Shown piece after piece: positions 55,575 to 64,000 of a stretch of DNA of 64,000 bases. Under the pieces are notes generated by a model. It was not told the origin of the DNA. It made no database searches and saw only the letters and a list, made by a program, of their open reading frames with translations. The stretch is from NCBI GenBank assembly GCA_016185525.1, contig JACPNK010000007.1, positions 45,801 to 109,800 of the forward strand. The letters run 5' to 3'. This DNA is from Candidatus Yanofskyibacteriota bacterium. GTDB lineage: Bacteria; Patescibacteria; Paceibacteria; 2-02-FULL-40-12; IGHO2-12-FULL-4. The position numbers were made by a program, and so were the translations under genes. Positions within the stretch are counted from its first letter, which is position 1. Each line of letters starts with the position of its first letter.

Positions 55575-58500
55575 GTAAAAAACTCTTAGTTTTGGGAGGA
55601 GGGATTTTGGCCCTCTTTTTTGTTACAACAAACGGTCTGGCTTACAGTCAGCCAGACACTCATCCGGCTTTGACCAAAGCGGCGGGAGATTTTTATAATT
55701 TAAGTTTTCCTAAAAACAAAATTAGTGAAGATGAAATAAAGCTTTTAATGAAAGGCGCTTATGATGAAGACCAGCCGCCGAGATGGCTCAACCATTCTTA
55801 TGATCCCGTGCATAACAAAGCCTGGGTGGGTTACCGGACTTCAAAGGTCTGGGCGATGAGCTCAAGCGCACAGCAGATAAATAAATATCAGTATGCCCTC
55901 AACCCTATCTTCAGCGAAAAAATAAACAACGAGGAAGATTTTTACGATTTTTCTTACGAAAGGGCGCTTTTGGACTATGCAAAAGGCAACAAAAACAGGG
56001 CTTTTGAAGCTTTGGGCCATGTTTTTCATTTGCTTGAAGATTCAAACGTGCCGGAACATACCCGTCTGGACATACATTTGTGGTGGCATGGCACGGAAAG
56101 CCCCTATGAAAAAACAATGGCCAAGTGGAATCCTCAAAATATTGATGTTGTCCAAAAGCTTGTGAAGCAGAAAGAAAAACCAATTTTATTGAGTAGTTTG
56201 GATAAATATTTTGACGAAGTTGCAGGATATTCTAATGGCTATTTTTTTAGTGAAGATACAATCTTTTCTTCTAAATATCCTGGTCCAGATGTGGACTTTT
56301 GGAAACTAGAAAAAATAAACGGCAAAAATGTAGCTTTTGGATATAAAAATAATAAATTTGGCAACCTTCGTTTGTTGAAGAGATTAAAGGAACCAATTAA
56401 GAGGAATTTGATAGAAGAAAAAGAATTTACTCTCAACGATGACTTAGTTCTTGGCGATTATTGGGAAAAACTTTCCAAAGACTTTGTCCTCCATGGGGCG
56501 GGGGTTATAAAAATGTTTTTGGAACAGGCGGAGGAGGCGAAGAAGGAATATGAGAGGCAGACGGCGTTGAAGAAAGAAACCAAGAAAAGTTTTTTGGGGA
56601 ATATTCTAGGTTTTGGCGGCGGGAAGAAAATTGATGGAATAAAGTTGGTTCAGACGGTTTTGAGGGAAGTTGAGGATGAAGAGAAGAATGTTGCGTCATC
56701 GGATGTCCCTGGGACATCCGATGACGGGAAGCAGACGCAGACAAAGTCGGACCTTAGGGGCGGAGAGAATGTTACAACATCGGATGTCCAAAGGGCATCC
56801 GATGTCAAAGAGCAAACGACAACAACGACAGTTGTGCCAACTACCATCACTACTACGACTACGACTACGACAACGACAACCACACTGCAAGCAGTGGTTT
56901 ATTACAGCGGTGGAAGTCAGACGCCGGCAACTACTACAACAACTACGACCGTAACCACGACCACTACTCCGTCGCCGTCGGCAACCCCGACTCCGGAAAC
57001 GGCGCTGGGAAAAGTGATTATCAATGAAGTTGCCTGGATGGGCACGGCTAGTTCAAGCAGTGATGAGTGGTTGGAGCTTTACAACACAGCCTCGGTTTCA
57101 ACCGATATTTCCGGCTGGACTCTTAAAGCCCAAGACGGCACACCCGATATCACCCTTGCTTCAAAAAGCATAGACCCGTTTGGTTTTTATCTTTTGGAAA
57201 GGACAAATAACGATACCATATCGGATATTTCCGCCGACCAAATTTATACCGGCACTCTGGGCAATTCCGGAGAAATTTTGGAATTGCGGGATAGCGGCGG
57301 AAACTTGCAGGACATTGTCTCCAAGTCAAATAGTGGTGGCTGGTACGCCGGAAACGTTACCGGCAAATTTTCAATGGAAAGAATTGACCCTCTTGCCAGC
57401 GGAAGCAATTCCGGAAATTGGAGTGATAATAATGGAGTTACCAAAAATGGCGCTGATGCCGGGGGCAATTCAATCAACGGCACGCCTCGCGCCAAGAACA
57501 GTGTTTTCATCGGACAAAAGCCGGGCAAGATAAGTAACTTGGCGGTCTCCGGCGCCAGCGGTCAAACAGTTAGTTTCTCTTGGAGCGCACCATCCGACAA
57601 AGACACTTTGCCGACAGGACTACAATATGAGTTTAGATACGCCACAAAAAGTTTTGACTTATCAACAGATTGGGAGTTAGCCTCAAAATCTCTGGGATTG
57701 CCAGTTGTGGATAACTTTGGCTTGACAGCGACACACTCGTTGGAAATAGACGACTTTGGTAATAAATATTACTTTGCTATAAAAACCAAAGATTTGGATG
57801 GAAACTATTCCGATATTTCCAACCAAATTAACTACACTTTGCCGGGTGCTGTTGCCAGCTCCGGTTGGGCCATGTCTGGGTTTGACAGTGTCCACAGCCT
57901 TAAAACAAGCTTTTTGGGACCGGCGGCATCCACCTCGACGACAAAATGGGGCATCCAATCTTTGTCCAGTCCGCCAATCAACCATGGCCAGCCTGTTATT
58001 GCGTCAAATGGCACTGTTTACTATGGCATCAGCAATGGCGCTACTTTGACAGAGCTTCGCGCCACTGCGCCAAGTGGCGCAGAGAGTTGGCACTATACAG
58101 CGCCAAGTGGCGCAGTCATTGGCACACCTGTGGCGCTATCTGATAATTCCGTATTGTTTGGATATACAAGTATCGCAACGGAGTTTACAAAACTTAGCGC
58201 CACTGGCAGTGCCAAGTTTGCCAGTGCCATTGGCGCAATCAATTCTGTCACTGTGGATAAGTATGGCATAAGTTACTTTACGACATCCGCTGACAAGCTC
58301 TACGCCATAGCGCCAAGTGGCACTCAAAAATGGCAAGTGACAAAAGATGGCATTGGCGGATTTACGCCAATAGTTTATGACAGTAAAATTTACATAGCCG
58401 CCAGAGTCAGCGGCGTGCCAACTTTTTACGCTTTTGACGCCAAAGACGGCAGTTTTCTCTGGTCTAAAACAGTGAGCACCAACTCGCCTAGCTGTTGCGG

Positions 58501-58978
58501 AGTCTCCGACATTTCATACGATTCTGTAAACGACTATCTTTATGCTGCGGCTGACCAGTATATTTTGAAAATTGACCGTAACGGCAACACTTTAGAACAG
58601 TTTTTGGCCGACAGGCAGAACGGCTGGGGTTATGCCACAACAATGGTTTCACAAGACAGCGACAATCTTGTTTTCGGCCTTGATTTTTCTCCGTCAAATC
58701 CGGCCTCAAAATCGGCGGTTTATGCGGTAAACAAAAGCACAAAAGAGAAATCATGGATATACTCGGTGGACGCTAAAATAAACAAACAAATAGCTTTGGA
58801 CTCCGCCGGAAACTCTTATTTTTCAACACAAAACGGCTGGGTTTACAGCTTAAACCAAACCGGCGCCTTAAACTGGAAAATTGATTTAAGCGGCACAACT
58901 TCAAACTATCCGGTCATTGGAACAGGAGTTTTGTATATAACTTTGGACGGGGCAAGATTAATCAAGATTGAGGAATAA
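55571..58978 (+). CDS. Giant exported multidomain protein (phospholipase C-like, LTD, Fn3-like, PQQ propeller)
   Basis: 1135 residues. A signal peptide (LLVLGGGILALFFVTTNGLA) leads. Residues 25-300 resemble zinc phospholipase C/P1 nuclease: HPALTKAAGDFYN, WLNHSYDPVHNKAW and ALGHVFHLLEDSNVPEHTRL supply the histidines and acids. Low-complexity threonine runs follow (about 415-476), then a lamin-tail domain (IINEVAWMGTASSSSDEWLE, to about 600), an Fn3-like domain near 655-745, and repeats with PQQ-propeller character to the end. Two GATGTCC palindromes are translated at 56694-56726 and 56777-56805, and GCGCCAAGTGGCGC palindromes near 58070-58120. A surface hydrolase or adhesin is likely. Confidence 0.8.
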   Translation: MSKKLLVLGGGILALFFVTTNGLAYSQPDTHPALTKAAGDFYNLSFPKNKISEDEIKLLMKGAYDEDQPPRWLNHSYDPVHNKAWVGYRTSKVWAMSSSAQQINKYQYALNPIFSEKINNEEDFYDFSYERALLDYAKGNKNRAFEALGHVFHLLEDSNVPEHTRLDIHLWWHGTESPYEKTMAKWNPQNIDVVQKLVKQKEKPILLSSLDKYFDEVAGYSNGYFFSEDTIFSSKYPGPDVDFWKLEKINGKNVAFGYKNNKFGNLRLLKRLKEPIKRNLIEEKEFTLNDDLVLGDYWEKLSKDFVLHGAGVIKMFLEQAEEAKKEYERQTALKKETKKSFLGNILGFGGGKKIDGIKLVQTVLREVEDEEKNVASSDVPGTSDDGKQTQTKSDLRGGENVTTSDVQRASDVKEQTTTTTVVPTTITTTTTTTTTTTTLQAVVYYSGGSQTPATTTTTTTVTTTTTPSPSATPTPETALGKVIINEVAWMGTASSSSDEWLELYNTASVSTDISGWTLKAQDGTPDITLASKSIDPFGFYLLERTNNDTISDISADQIYTGTLGNSGEILELRDSGGNLQDIVSKSNSGGWYAGNVTGKFSMERIDPLASGSNSGNWSDNNGVTKNGADAGGNSINGTPRAKNSVFIGQKPGKISNLAVSGASGQTVSFSWSAPSDKDTLPTGLQYEFRYATKSFDLSTDWELASKSLGLPVVDNFGLTATHSLEIDDFGNKYYFAIKTKDLDGNYSDISNQINYTLPGAVASSGWAMSGFDSVHSLKTSFLGPAASTSTTKWGIQSLSSPPINHGQPVIASNGTVYYGISNGATLTELRATAPSGAESWHYTAPSGAVIGTPVALSDNSVLFGYTSIATEFTKLSATGSAKFASAIGAINSVTVDKYGISYFTTSADKLYAIAPSGTQKWQVTKDGIGGFTPIVYDSKIYIAARVSGVPTFYAFDAKDGSFLWSKTVSTNSPSCCGVSDISYDSVNDYLYAAADQYILKIDRNGNTLEQFLADRQNGWGYATTMVSQDSDNLVFGLDFSPSNPASKSAVYAVNKSTKEKSWIYSVDAKINKQIALDSAGNSYFSTQNGWVYSLNQTGALNWKIDLSGTTSNYPVIGTGVLYITLDGARLIKIEE
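56694..56726 (+). repeat. CATCGGATGTCC palindrome, coding copy 1
   Basis: Perfect 16-base arms CGTCATCGGATGTCCC (56694-56709) and GGGACATCCGATGACG (56711-56726) around one base. Confidence 0.96.
56777..56805 (+). repeat. CATCGGATGTCC palindrome, coding copy 2
   Basis: ACATCGGATGTCC (56777-56789) and GGGCATCCGATGT (56793-56805) pair with one mismatch. Confidence 0.92.
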
Positions 58979-58986
58979 GAATTTGG

Positions 58987-59020
58987 GGTCATCGGATGTC
59001 CTGCAGGACATCCGATGACC
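58987..59020 (+). repeat. CATCGGATGTCC palindrome, intergenic copy
   Basis: Perfect 34-base palindrome without loop; left half GGTCATCGGATGTCCTG (58987-59003). It lies nine bases after the stop of the giant protein gene and may act as its transcript end. Confidence 0.96.
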
Positions 59021-59554
59021 AAAAGCGACTTATCCACAATTCTGCTGTTGTTTACTGTAAAAAATGAAATTATAATAAACAGTAAGGCTGAACCTATTCA
59101 GTCTGTGTATATTTAGGAATTGACATAGTCCGTCATTTTGTTAAGATTAAAAAGATTGAAAAGCCCTTGATTTTATTGGCTTTTCAGGGTCTTATAAGTC
59201 GCTAAATGCACACATTGCAATTGTATGCATTTACTGGCCTTTAAGGCTACAAAGCAGTAAAGGCTCGGACCTTGAAAATTAAATAAAAGGCTGCCAATGA
59301 TTGATATGAAAATTTGTTAGTTTGGTTTGAGGTCCTTGGCTTTTGGAATCACAGTTTTGAATTTTTCCATGAGCCAATCTAAAAAAGTTATTATGAGTCT
59401 TTAGTCAGTCAGTTTCAGATTATTTTACTCGGTCGTATTAAACTCCCTTGTGGAGTTGGAGAGTAAATTCCTCTGTGAGGATATGGGCTGATTGGCGGGA
59501 CTCAAGTTATGGTCAGTATAATGTCTTTTCAAACTAGACCCGTCGATATGGTCA
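59021..59554 (+). other. Long leader region of the S-layer-like gene
   Basis: About 530 bases with no convincing ORF. After the promoter at 59120 it holds several hairpin-forming stretches, such as TAAATGCA with TGCATTTA (59195-59232) and AACTCC/GGAGTT (59440-59456). A long structured 5' leader is common for abundant surface-layer mRNAs. Confidence 0.55.
59120..59147 (+). promoter_or_regulatory. Promoter of the S-layer-like gene
   Basis: TTGACA (59120-59125), a 16-base spacer and TAAGAT (59142-59147). The predicted leader is about 400 bases. Confidence 0.6.
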
Positions 59555-62500
59555 TTGACTGGCGTAACGACAGTTTTGTCGCTTTCCGGTCTGCTGTACT
59601 TTGCGCCAGATTACGCAGAGGCAGTTATGCCTTCAGATTACGGTCTGAAAGAAGGCGACACGGTTAGCGCCGCGGGTTCTGACGATCCGGACGTCTACAT
59701 CGTGAACGATTGGGGTTTCAAGAGATTGTTCTTGAATCCTGAAATTTTCAATCTCTACGGCCACCTCGGAGGATTTGCCGCAGTCAAGAATGTATCCGCG
59801 ACAACGCGAGACGCATTTGTGACTTCCGGCTTATTCCGAGTTGACGGCGATGAGAAAGTTTACGGAATAGAAACAACCGGAGAAGATGTAGCTTCCTTGC
59901 ACTGGGTTAACACCTCAGGCGCGCAGGCGGTCGCCGATGACCCAAACTTCTTCAAGAAAGTTTTCATCATCAACGCGGCTGAAAAAGCTCTCTACACCAT
60001 GGCTTCTGAATACACTTCAGTAAGCCAGGTTCCGGCATATGCCAGAGGCGGTTCAGTCACGCCACCTCCGGCTGGCGCATTGTCTGTAAGTTTGGCCCCC
60101 GGCAATCCGGCGGCTGCGACTCTTACCAGAAACGCGGTTGGTGTTGAATACTTGAAAGTACGATTCAGCGGTTCCGGAACCATTAACACTTTGACGATAA
60201 AAAGACTTGGTCCCGGTGTGGTTGGCGACTTTAGCAACATATATGTCTATGAGGGAGCTACAAGATTAACTTCCGGCAAGACATTTTCGTCTGCTGATGG
60301 CACTCTTACTTTCCTTCTGAACAAAGCCATAAGCGGCACCAAAGACCTCACAATCACTGCCGATATGCTTTCTACCGGAGCGGCAGTTGGCAATGTTAAC
60401 TATATTGAGTTAACAGGCGTTACCATAACAGGAGGGACTTCAGTTTCGGGAACTCCTTTAAGCGGTAACAACTTCACCGTATCCGGAGCTTCATCCGGTA
60501 CTGTAACAGTTGCGAAATCAGGCTCGTTGTCTGATCCGACTGTCGGCCAGAAACAAGCGCAGTTGAGTGAATTCAAGTACACAACCGCAACTGAAGGCGG
60601 AACCGTCAAGAGAATTACCATGTTAAACGGCGGAACATTGAAACCGGCTGATTTGACTAACGTCAAATTGCAGACCCTAACGGGTGACGAATGGACCGGT
60701 TCAGTAACTTCAGATGGTTACTTGGTGTTTGACCTTGGTACAGGCAAGTTTATCGCCAAAGGCGGTAACGCCGTCTTCAAGATTCTTGGAGATGTGGGTG
60801 GAAAGAAAGATGAAACCATTGACCTTTACTTTGAGTACGACACCGATACCTATGTTATCGGCGACCAGTTTGGCCAGCCGATGGCAGTAACCGACACTGC
60901 TTTGGATTCTGCCAGCGATGCTACTACCTTGACTTCACAGGGAGGCGCGCTGACTTTGACTTTCGTCGGTCCTTCAGCCAAGACAGTCGGCACTACGGTA
61001 ACTGATGTTACCTTGCTCGAATACACGGTAAGCGCCGCTTCAAACATTGAAGCCAAAAAGCACGAGTTTGTGCTTTGTAAAGACGATACCGGCAATGGAA
61101 CGTTTGATAATGCCGCTGACGCAACCAATGGTTGGGCTGATGTAACCGATTTCAAAGTTTGGGACAAAGACCTTAATGCAGTTGTGATAGGTCCGCAAGA
61201 TGGCAGCGCTTTCCTCACTTCCAATTCCGGCGCATGTCCTAATTCAGTAACTGGCGCCGAGAAATCATTTACTGATACTGTTGACTGGGCGGCTGGCAAG
61301 ACATACAACTACAAAGTTACGGCGGACATTACCGCTGACGATACTGGTAGCGGTGTTGCTCTTACCGGCGGTGATGTCATAAGAGCTGTCCTCGACGACT
61401 ACTCGGACGATGCAGGCGATGTGACGGTATTGAAATATGCCGGCACCAACACTGCGGTTGCCGCGGCTGATATAGTTCCAAGAGCGAATATTGCCGGCAA
61501 CAACATTACGCTTGGCGCCGCCTCATTGACTCTAAGTTTGGCCGGCAACCCTGCTGACCAAACAAAGATCCGAGGCACAAAGGCTGTTAACATGGTAGGT
61601 ATTACCTTTGCTGCGGCTCAGGCTTCCGCGCTTAAAGTAACCACTATCAAGATTACCGGTTACGCGGCTGAAAACCCTGCCGGTTCATCGTTTGACGAAG
61701 GCACGGCCGCCAGCAACGATGCTAGTGGAGTTGACACAGGTGTTACAGTTGCCAACGCCGTATCTAAAGTTGAACTGTATGAATCAGGTGGAGCTTTAGT
61801 CGCCAGTTCGGCCAAAGTTACCAGCAACCTGCTAGGTTCTGCTGGCACTGGTTCGATGACCTTCTCTAACTTAGATTGGAACATTCCAGCCGGTACTTCA
61901 AAGACATTGTTGGTCAGGGCTGACTTGTCCAACAACACCGCATCCGGAACTGCCGGAGACGGTTACGCCTTTGACATTGCCGGAACGGCGGATGTCACAG
62001 CTTTAGACATTGACTCCGCTACCGTAAATGCCAGTAACCAGAAGGTTAACGGTACTGTCGCCGCTCCGACACAGGTCTTGACTGTAAAGAACAGCGGTTC
62101 AATCACGGTGGCCGCCGCCGCGGACAGTCCACAAAAGAGCGCGGTGTACTGGGGACAAACCAACGCGCCGATTTCCAAATTCAGATTAGCCGCTACGGAT
62201 GAGGGCCAGTATATTGAAAGATTTACCCTTTACGCGTCTAATACAACCGAGAATACCCACGCCAAGAACAACGTTAGAACTGTCTTTGTGACTTACAAAA
62301 ACAAAGCTGGAAGCACGTTGACGACAAGCAAATCAATGGGTAACACCGCTTCGGCCAACTTTGTGTGGGCGGCTACAGACGAGAACAGGCCTTACGTTCC
62401 GCAAGATTCAAGCATGGATATAGCGGTAAATGCCGACATGAAGACCAAATCTGAAAATGCGACACAGAAAAACTCCGCGCCGGAATCCGTATATTTCTCG

Positions 62501-63196
62501 CTTGACTTTGTCTTTACCTTTGACGGAAGCTTTGCAAACGGATTCAGAGCAGTTGGTGACGGTTCCGGAACGGTTATTCAAGGTGACGCTTCGGGTCTAG
62601 GCAACGATATACCGGGCGCTAATGACATATATGTCTACAGAGTGTATCCGGAACTTGCGCAGGTTGCCTTGGCATCGCCTTACAACTTGATCGGTACCCC
62701 GACGGTGTTCAAATTCACGATTACCGCAAAAGGTCTTTCTGACTCTACCTTGAGATTTGACAACGAAGCTGCCGGTTCTGGTTCTATCAAGTTTGAAGTA
62801 GAAGCATCGGGTCAATATACCAATGGAGGCACAAGCACATCTTTCTCGGTATACGATGAAAGTAATGTCTTGATTGACTCGGGTAGCATTAAAGCTGACG
62901 CTAGAACTTCACCTAATGCGTCTCTAACCTTTGACTTTTCGAGCAAAGATGTAGAGATTGCCGGAGGCGGAACTAAGACCTTTAGAATTGAATTGACCAA
63001 CCCAAGCACTAATTACGCGAAGACATCGGCCACGGGAAGAGCGGCTGACTACTTCCAGTTAATACTGCTTGACAACGAAACCGGGTTGATAAACTGGGTT
63101 GCTGACTACAACAACGGAACCACTGCCGTAGATACCGACTCAATAGTTGGTACGCTAAAGAGCTTGCCGTTGTACGGTCCGACCTTCCAAAGATAA
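59555..63196 (+). CDS. S-layer-like giant surface protein
   Basis: 1213 residues, low in lysine and rich in Ala, Thr, Gly, Asp and Val, as in surface-layer proteins. A short signal sequence (VLSLSGLLYFAPDYAEA) is followed by SDYGLKEGDTVSAAGSDDPD and a motif DVYIVNDWGFKRLFLNPEIF. The rest is repeated beta-sandwich-like modules with patterns such as SLAGNPADQTKIRGTKAVNM. The start is uncertain: no ATG is in frame, a stop lies at 59519-59521, and TTG at 59555 is the only usual codon. Codon choice is regular and GC is higher than in neighbours, suggesting strong expression. A strong terminator follows. Confidence 0.82.
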   Translation: MTGVTTVLSLSGLLYFAPDYAEAVMPSDYGLKEGDTVSAAGSDDPDVYIVNDWGFKRLFLNPEIFNLYGHLGGFAAVKNVSATTRDAFVTSGLFRVDGDEKVYGIETTGEDVASLHWVNTSGAQAVADDPNFFKKVFIINAAEKALYTMASEYTSVSQVPAYARGGSVTPPPAGALSVSLAPGNPAAATLTRNAVGVEYLKVRFSGSGTINTLTIKRLGPGVVGDFSNIYVYEGATRLTSGKTFSSADGTLTFLLNKAISGTKDLTITADMLSTGAAVGNVNYIELTGVTITGGTSVSGTPLSGNNFTVSGASSGTVTVAKSGSLSDPTVGQKQAQLSEFKYTTATEGGTVKRITMLNGGTLKPADLTNVKLQTLTGDEWTGSVTSDGYLVFDLGTGKFIAKGGNAVFKILGDVGGKKDETIDLYFEYDTDTYVIGDQFGQPMAVTDTALDSASDATTLTSQGGALTLTFVGPSAKTVGTTVTDVTLLEYTVSAASNIEAKKHEFVLCKDDTGNGTFDNAADATNGWADVTDFKVWDKDLNAVVIGPQDGSAFLTSNSGACPNSVTGAEKSFTDTVDWAAGKTYNYKVTADITADDTGSGVALTGGDVIRAVLDDYSDDAGDVTVLKYAGTNTAVAAADIVPRANIAGNNITLGAASLTLSLAGNPADQTKIRGTKAVNMVGITFAAAQASALKVTTIKITGYAAENPAGSSFDEGTAASNDASGVDTGVTVANAVSKVELYESGGALVASSAKVTSNLLGSAGTGSMTFSNLDWNIPAGTSKTLLVRADLSNNTASGTAGDGYAFDIAGTADVTALDIDSATVNASNQKVNGTVAAPTQVLTVKNSGSITVAAAADSPQKSAVYWGQTNAPISKFRLAATDEGQYIERFTLYASNTTENTHAKNNVRTVFVTYKNKAGSTLTTSKSMGNTASANFVWAATDENRPYVPQDSSMDIAVNADMKTKSENATQKNSAPESVYFSLDFVFTFDGSFANGFRAVGDGSGTVIQGDASGLGNDIPGANDIYVYRVYPELAQVALASPYNLIGTPTVFKFTITAKGLSDSTLRFDNEAAGSGSIKFEVEASGQYTNGGTSTSFSVYDESNVLIDSGSIKADARTSPNASLTFDFSSKDVEIAGGGTKTFRIELTNPSTNYAKTSATGRAADYFQLILLDNETGLINWVADYNNGTTAVDTDSIVGTLKSLPLYGPTFQR

Positions 63197-63206
63197 AGTA
63201 AGTTAT

Positions 63207-63252
63207 CCGAAGGAAAGTTAGACTTTCTGTAGGGAAGTTAGACTTCCCAGAG
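63207..63252 (+). repeat. Tandem GTTAGACT palindromes after the S-layer-like gene
   Basis: GAAAGTTAGACTTTC and GGGAAGTTAGACTTCCC are two neighbouring palindromes sharing the core AAGTTAGACTT. Confidence 0.8.
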
Positions 63253-63307
63253 GTAATTCGTATAGTTAACTTATCTAACCTGTCTGCGATGAGATTGGTT
63301 ACGATAT

Positions 63308-63337
63308 CCAAAACCCCCGTTTTCACGGGGGTTTTGG
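63308..63337 (+). terminator. Terminator after the S-layer-like gene
   Basis: Perfect 13-bp stem: CCAAAACCCCCGT (63308-63320), a 4-base loop, ACGGGGGTTTTGG (63325-63337). Confidence 0.92.
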
Positions 63338-63350
63338 TTTGTATGGAGAA

Positions 63351-63388
63351 GGGGGTCAGGTACTTTAAAAGAAGAGTACCTGACCCCC
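63351..63388 (+). repeat. GGGGTCAGGTACT palindrome
   Basis: GGGGGTCAGGTACT (63351-63364) and AGTACCTGACCCCC (63375-63388), perfect 14-base arms. A degenerate CATCGGATGTCC-family half lies just after it (63393-63416). Confidence 0.92.
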
Positions 63389-63465
63389 TGAATGTCCAGT
63401 GGACATCCGATGTCGTTAACCGAGCTGAACTTCAAAAAGGTAGAACCTTTTGGTATTATGTAATT

Positions 63466-64000
63466 ATGTTCAAAATTAAAAAATTACTGATTCTAATTTT
63501 ATTTGGGATTTTTTTACTGCCCCTTGTTTCTGTTGCCGCCAGCTATTCAAACGGCACCTTATTGAGAGCAAGCGGCGGCATCAAGGTTTATTTGATAAAT
63601 AACAATGTAAAAAGGTGGGTGAGCAGTCTGGAAGTTTTTGCCTTTAACGGCTTTAAATGGCGAGACGTAAAAATTGTTTCCAAAAAAAAATTATCAGAAA
63701 TTAAATGGTCCTTCCATTTCGACCAATGTTTCGCCCAGTCCTACGCCTTCAGCTTCAGCTGGCACTGCGGAAGTTTCGGCGGGGCGAGCAATAATCAACG
63801 ACAAACTGCCGGCGCCGGACTATATCAGAGCCGACTGGCTTGTCTCCGATGCTACATCCAACTACGGCCGTATCGGCCGAAGAATCACTTTCAAATATTC
63901 CGACAAAGAAAAAGACAAAATTGAAAATTTCAGATTATATGAAAAGAAACCCGGAGAAAAGTATTTTCATAAAATTGCCGCCTTTGAAGAAATGTCTTCA
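63466..64000 (+). CDS. Exported protein, frameshifted at a poly-A run, cut by window edge
   Basis: ATG at 63466 starts a signal peptide (LLILILFGIFLLPLVSVAAS), then SYSNGTLLRASGGIKVYLIN and VKRWVSSLEVFAFNGFKWRD. The latter resembles the DVYIVNDWGFKRLF motif of the S-layer-like protein before it. The frame is lost at nine A residues (63682-63690). With eight A it would continue as KNYQKLNGPSISTNVSPSPT and then ADWLVSDATSNYGRIGRRIT to the window end without a stop. The cause is either a sequence error or slippage. Confidence 0.75.

Noticed and set aside
60850..61308. 152-residue minus-strand ORF within the S-layer-like gene
   Set aside because: It is the antisense shadow of a strongly coding plus-strand frame and shows no recognisable domain; the same holds for other antisense ORFs in 59.9-63.0 kb.
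1..64000. Alternative code with UGA as glycine
   Set aside because: Genes end cleanly at UGA, no in-frame UGA appears in conserved proteins, and RF2 is encoded.

Overview
The window looks like a chromosomal segment of a Patescibacteria/CPR bacterium, most likely of the Parcubacteria type. This rests on gene content and order, not on a database search. The S10-spc ribosomal cluster runs from rpsJ to rplO with no rpmD (L30): rpsE and rplO overlap. Several ribosomal proteins carry unusual tails. The best-kept metabolic genes are tpiA, pgk and galT. Around them lie DUF4012, DUF155, DHH, DedA and very large secreted surface proteins. prfB is present with an in-frame UGA frameshift site, so UGA is read as stop.

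Layout. 1-2.4 kb: 3' end of fusA, a small gene and tuf. 2.5-15.2 kb: S10/spc ribosomal genes, secY, adk, map. 15.3-21.5 kb: glycosyltransferase, galT, DedA, tpiA, pgk, DHH protein, DnaQ-like exonuclease, RNase H. 21.5-22.1 kb: RNase P RNA with its promoter and terminator. 22.1-28.4 kb: surface-polysaccharide genes (polyprenyl-phosphate sugar transferase, two GT4 enzymes, DUF4012). 28.4-32.2 kb: small membrane protein, a REP-associated transposase (RAYT), lepA, a 33-codon membrane peptide, an FtsB/DivIC-like protein, tRNA-Gly. 32.3-38.4 kb: a minus-strand orphan gene, ftsH (minus), prfB, ftsE, ftsX, a CYTH protein. 38.4-41.4 kb: an accessory island with a pgk fragment, a consensus promoter, small ORFs and structured RNA, then a tRNA 5' fragment, a LAGLIDADG endonuclease, tRNA-Gln and a candidate small RNA. 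41.4-51.6 kb: typA, secreted proteins, DUF155, glycoside hydrolases, EamA transporter. 51.6-55 kb: a small minus-strand gene, HtrA and a degenerate HtrA paralogue, a winged-helix-like protein, a second RAYT. 55-64 kb: giant exported proteins, including an S-layer-like protein.

The main discovery candidate is a set of palindromic DNA families. Two RAYT genes are each flanked by their own near-perfect palindrome. Further copies of the same two palindromes sit in frame inside housekeeping or metabolic genes: pgk for one, a GH1 glycosidase for the other. One copy lies inside the second RAYT gene itself. Other palindrome families are inserted in frame in lepA (twice), typA, GH1, DUF4012 and a surface protein, in rnpB, and between ribosomal protein genes. 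This resembles a RAYT/REP system combined with Rickettsia-type protein-coding palindromic elements.

Transcription signals are clear. Many promoters match TTGACA-16/18-TATAAT, and several put the -10 box only 6-8 bases before the start codon, which suggests leaderless mRNAs.
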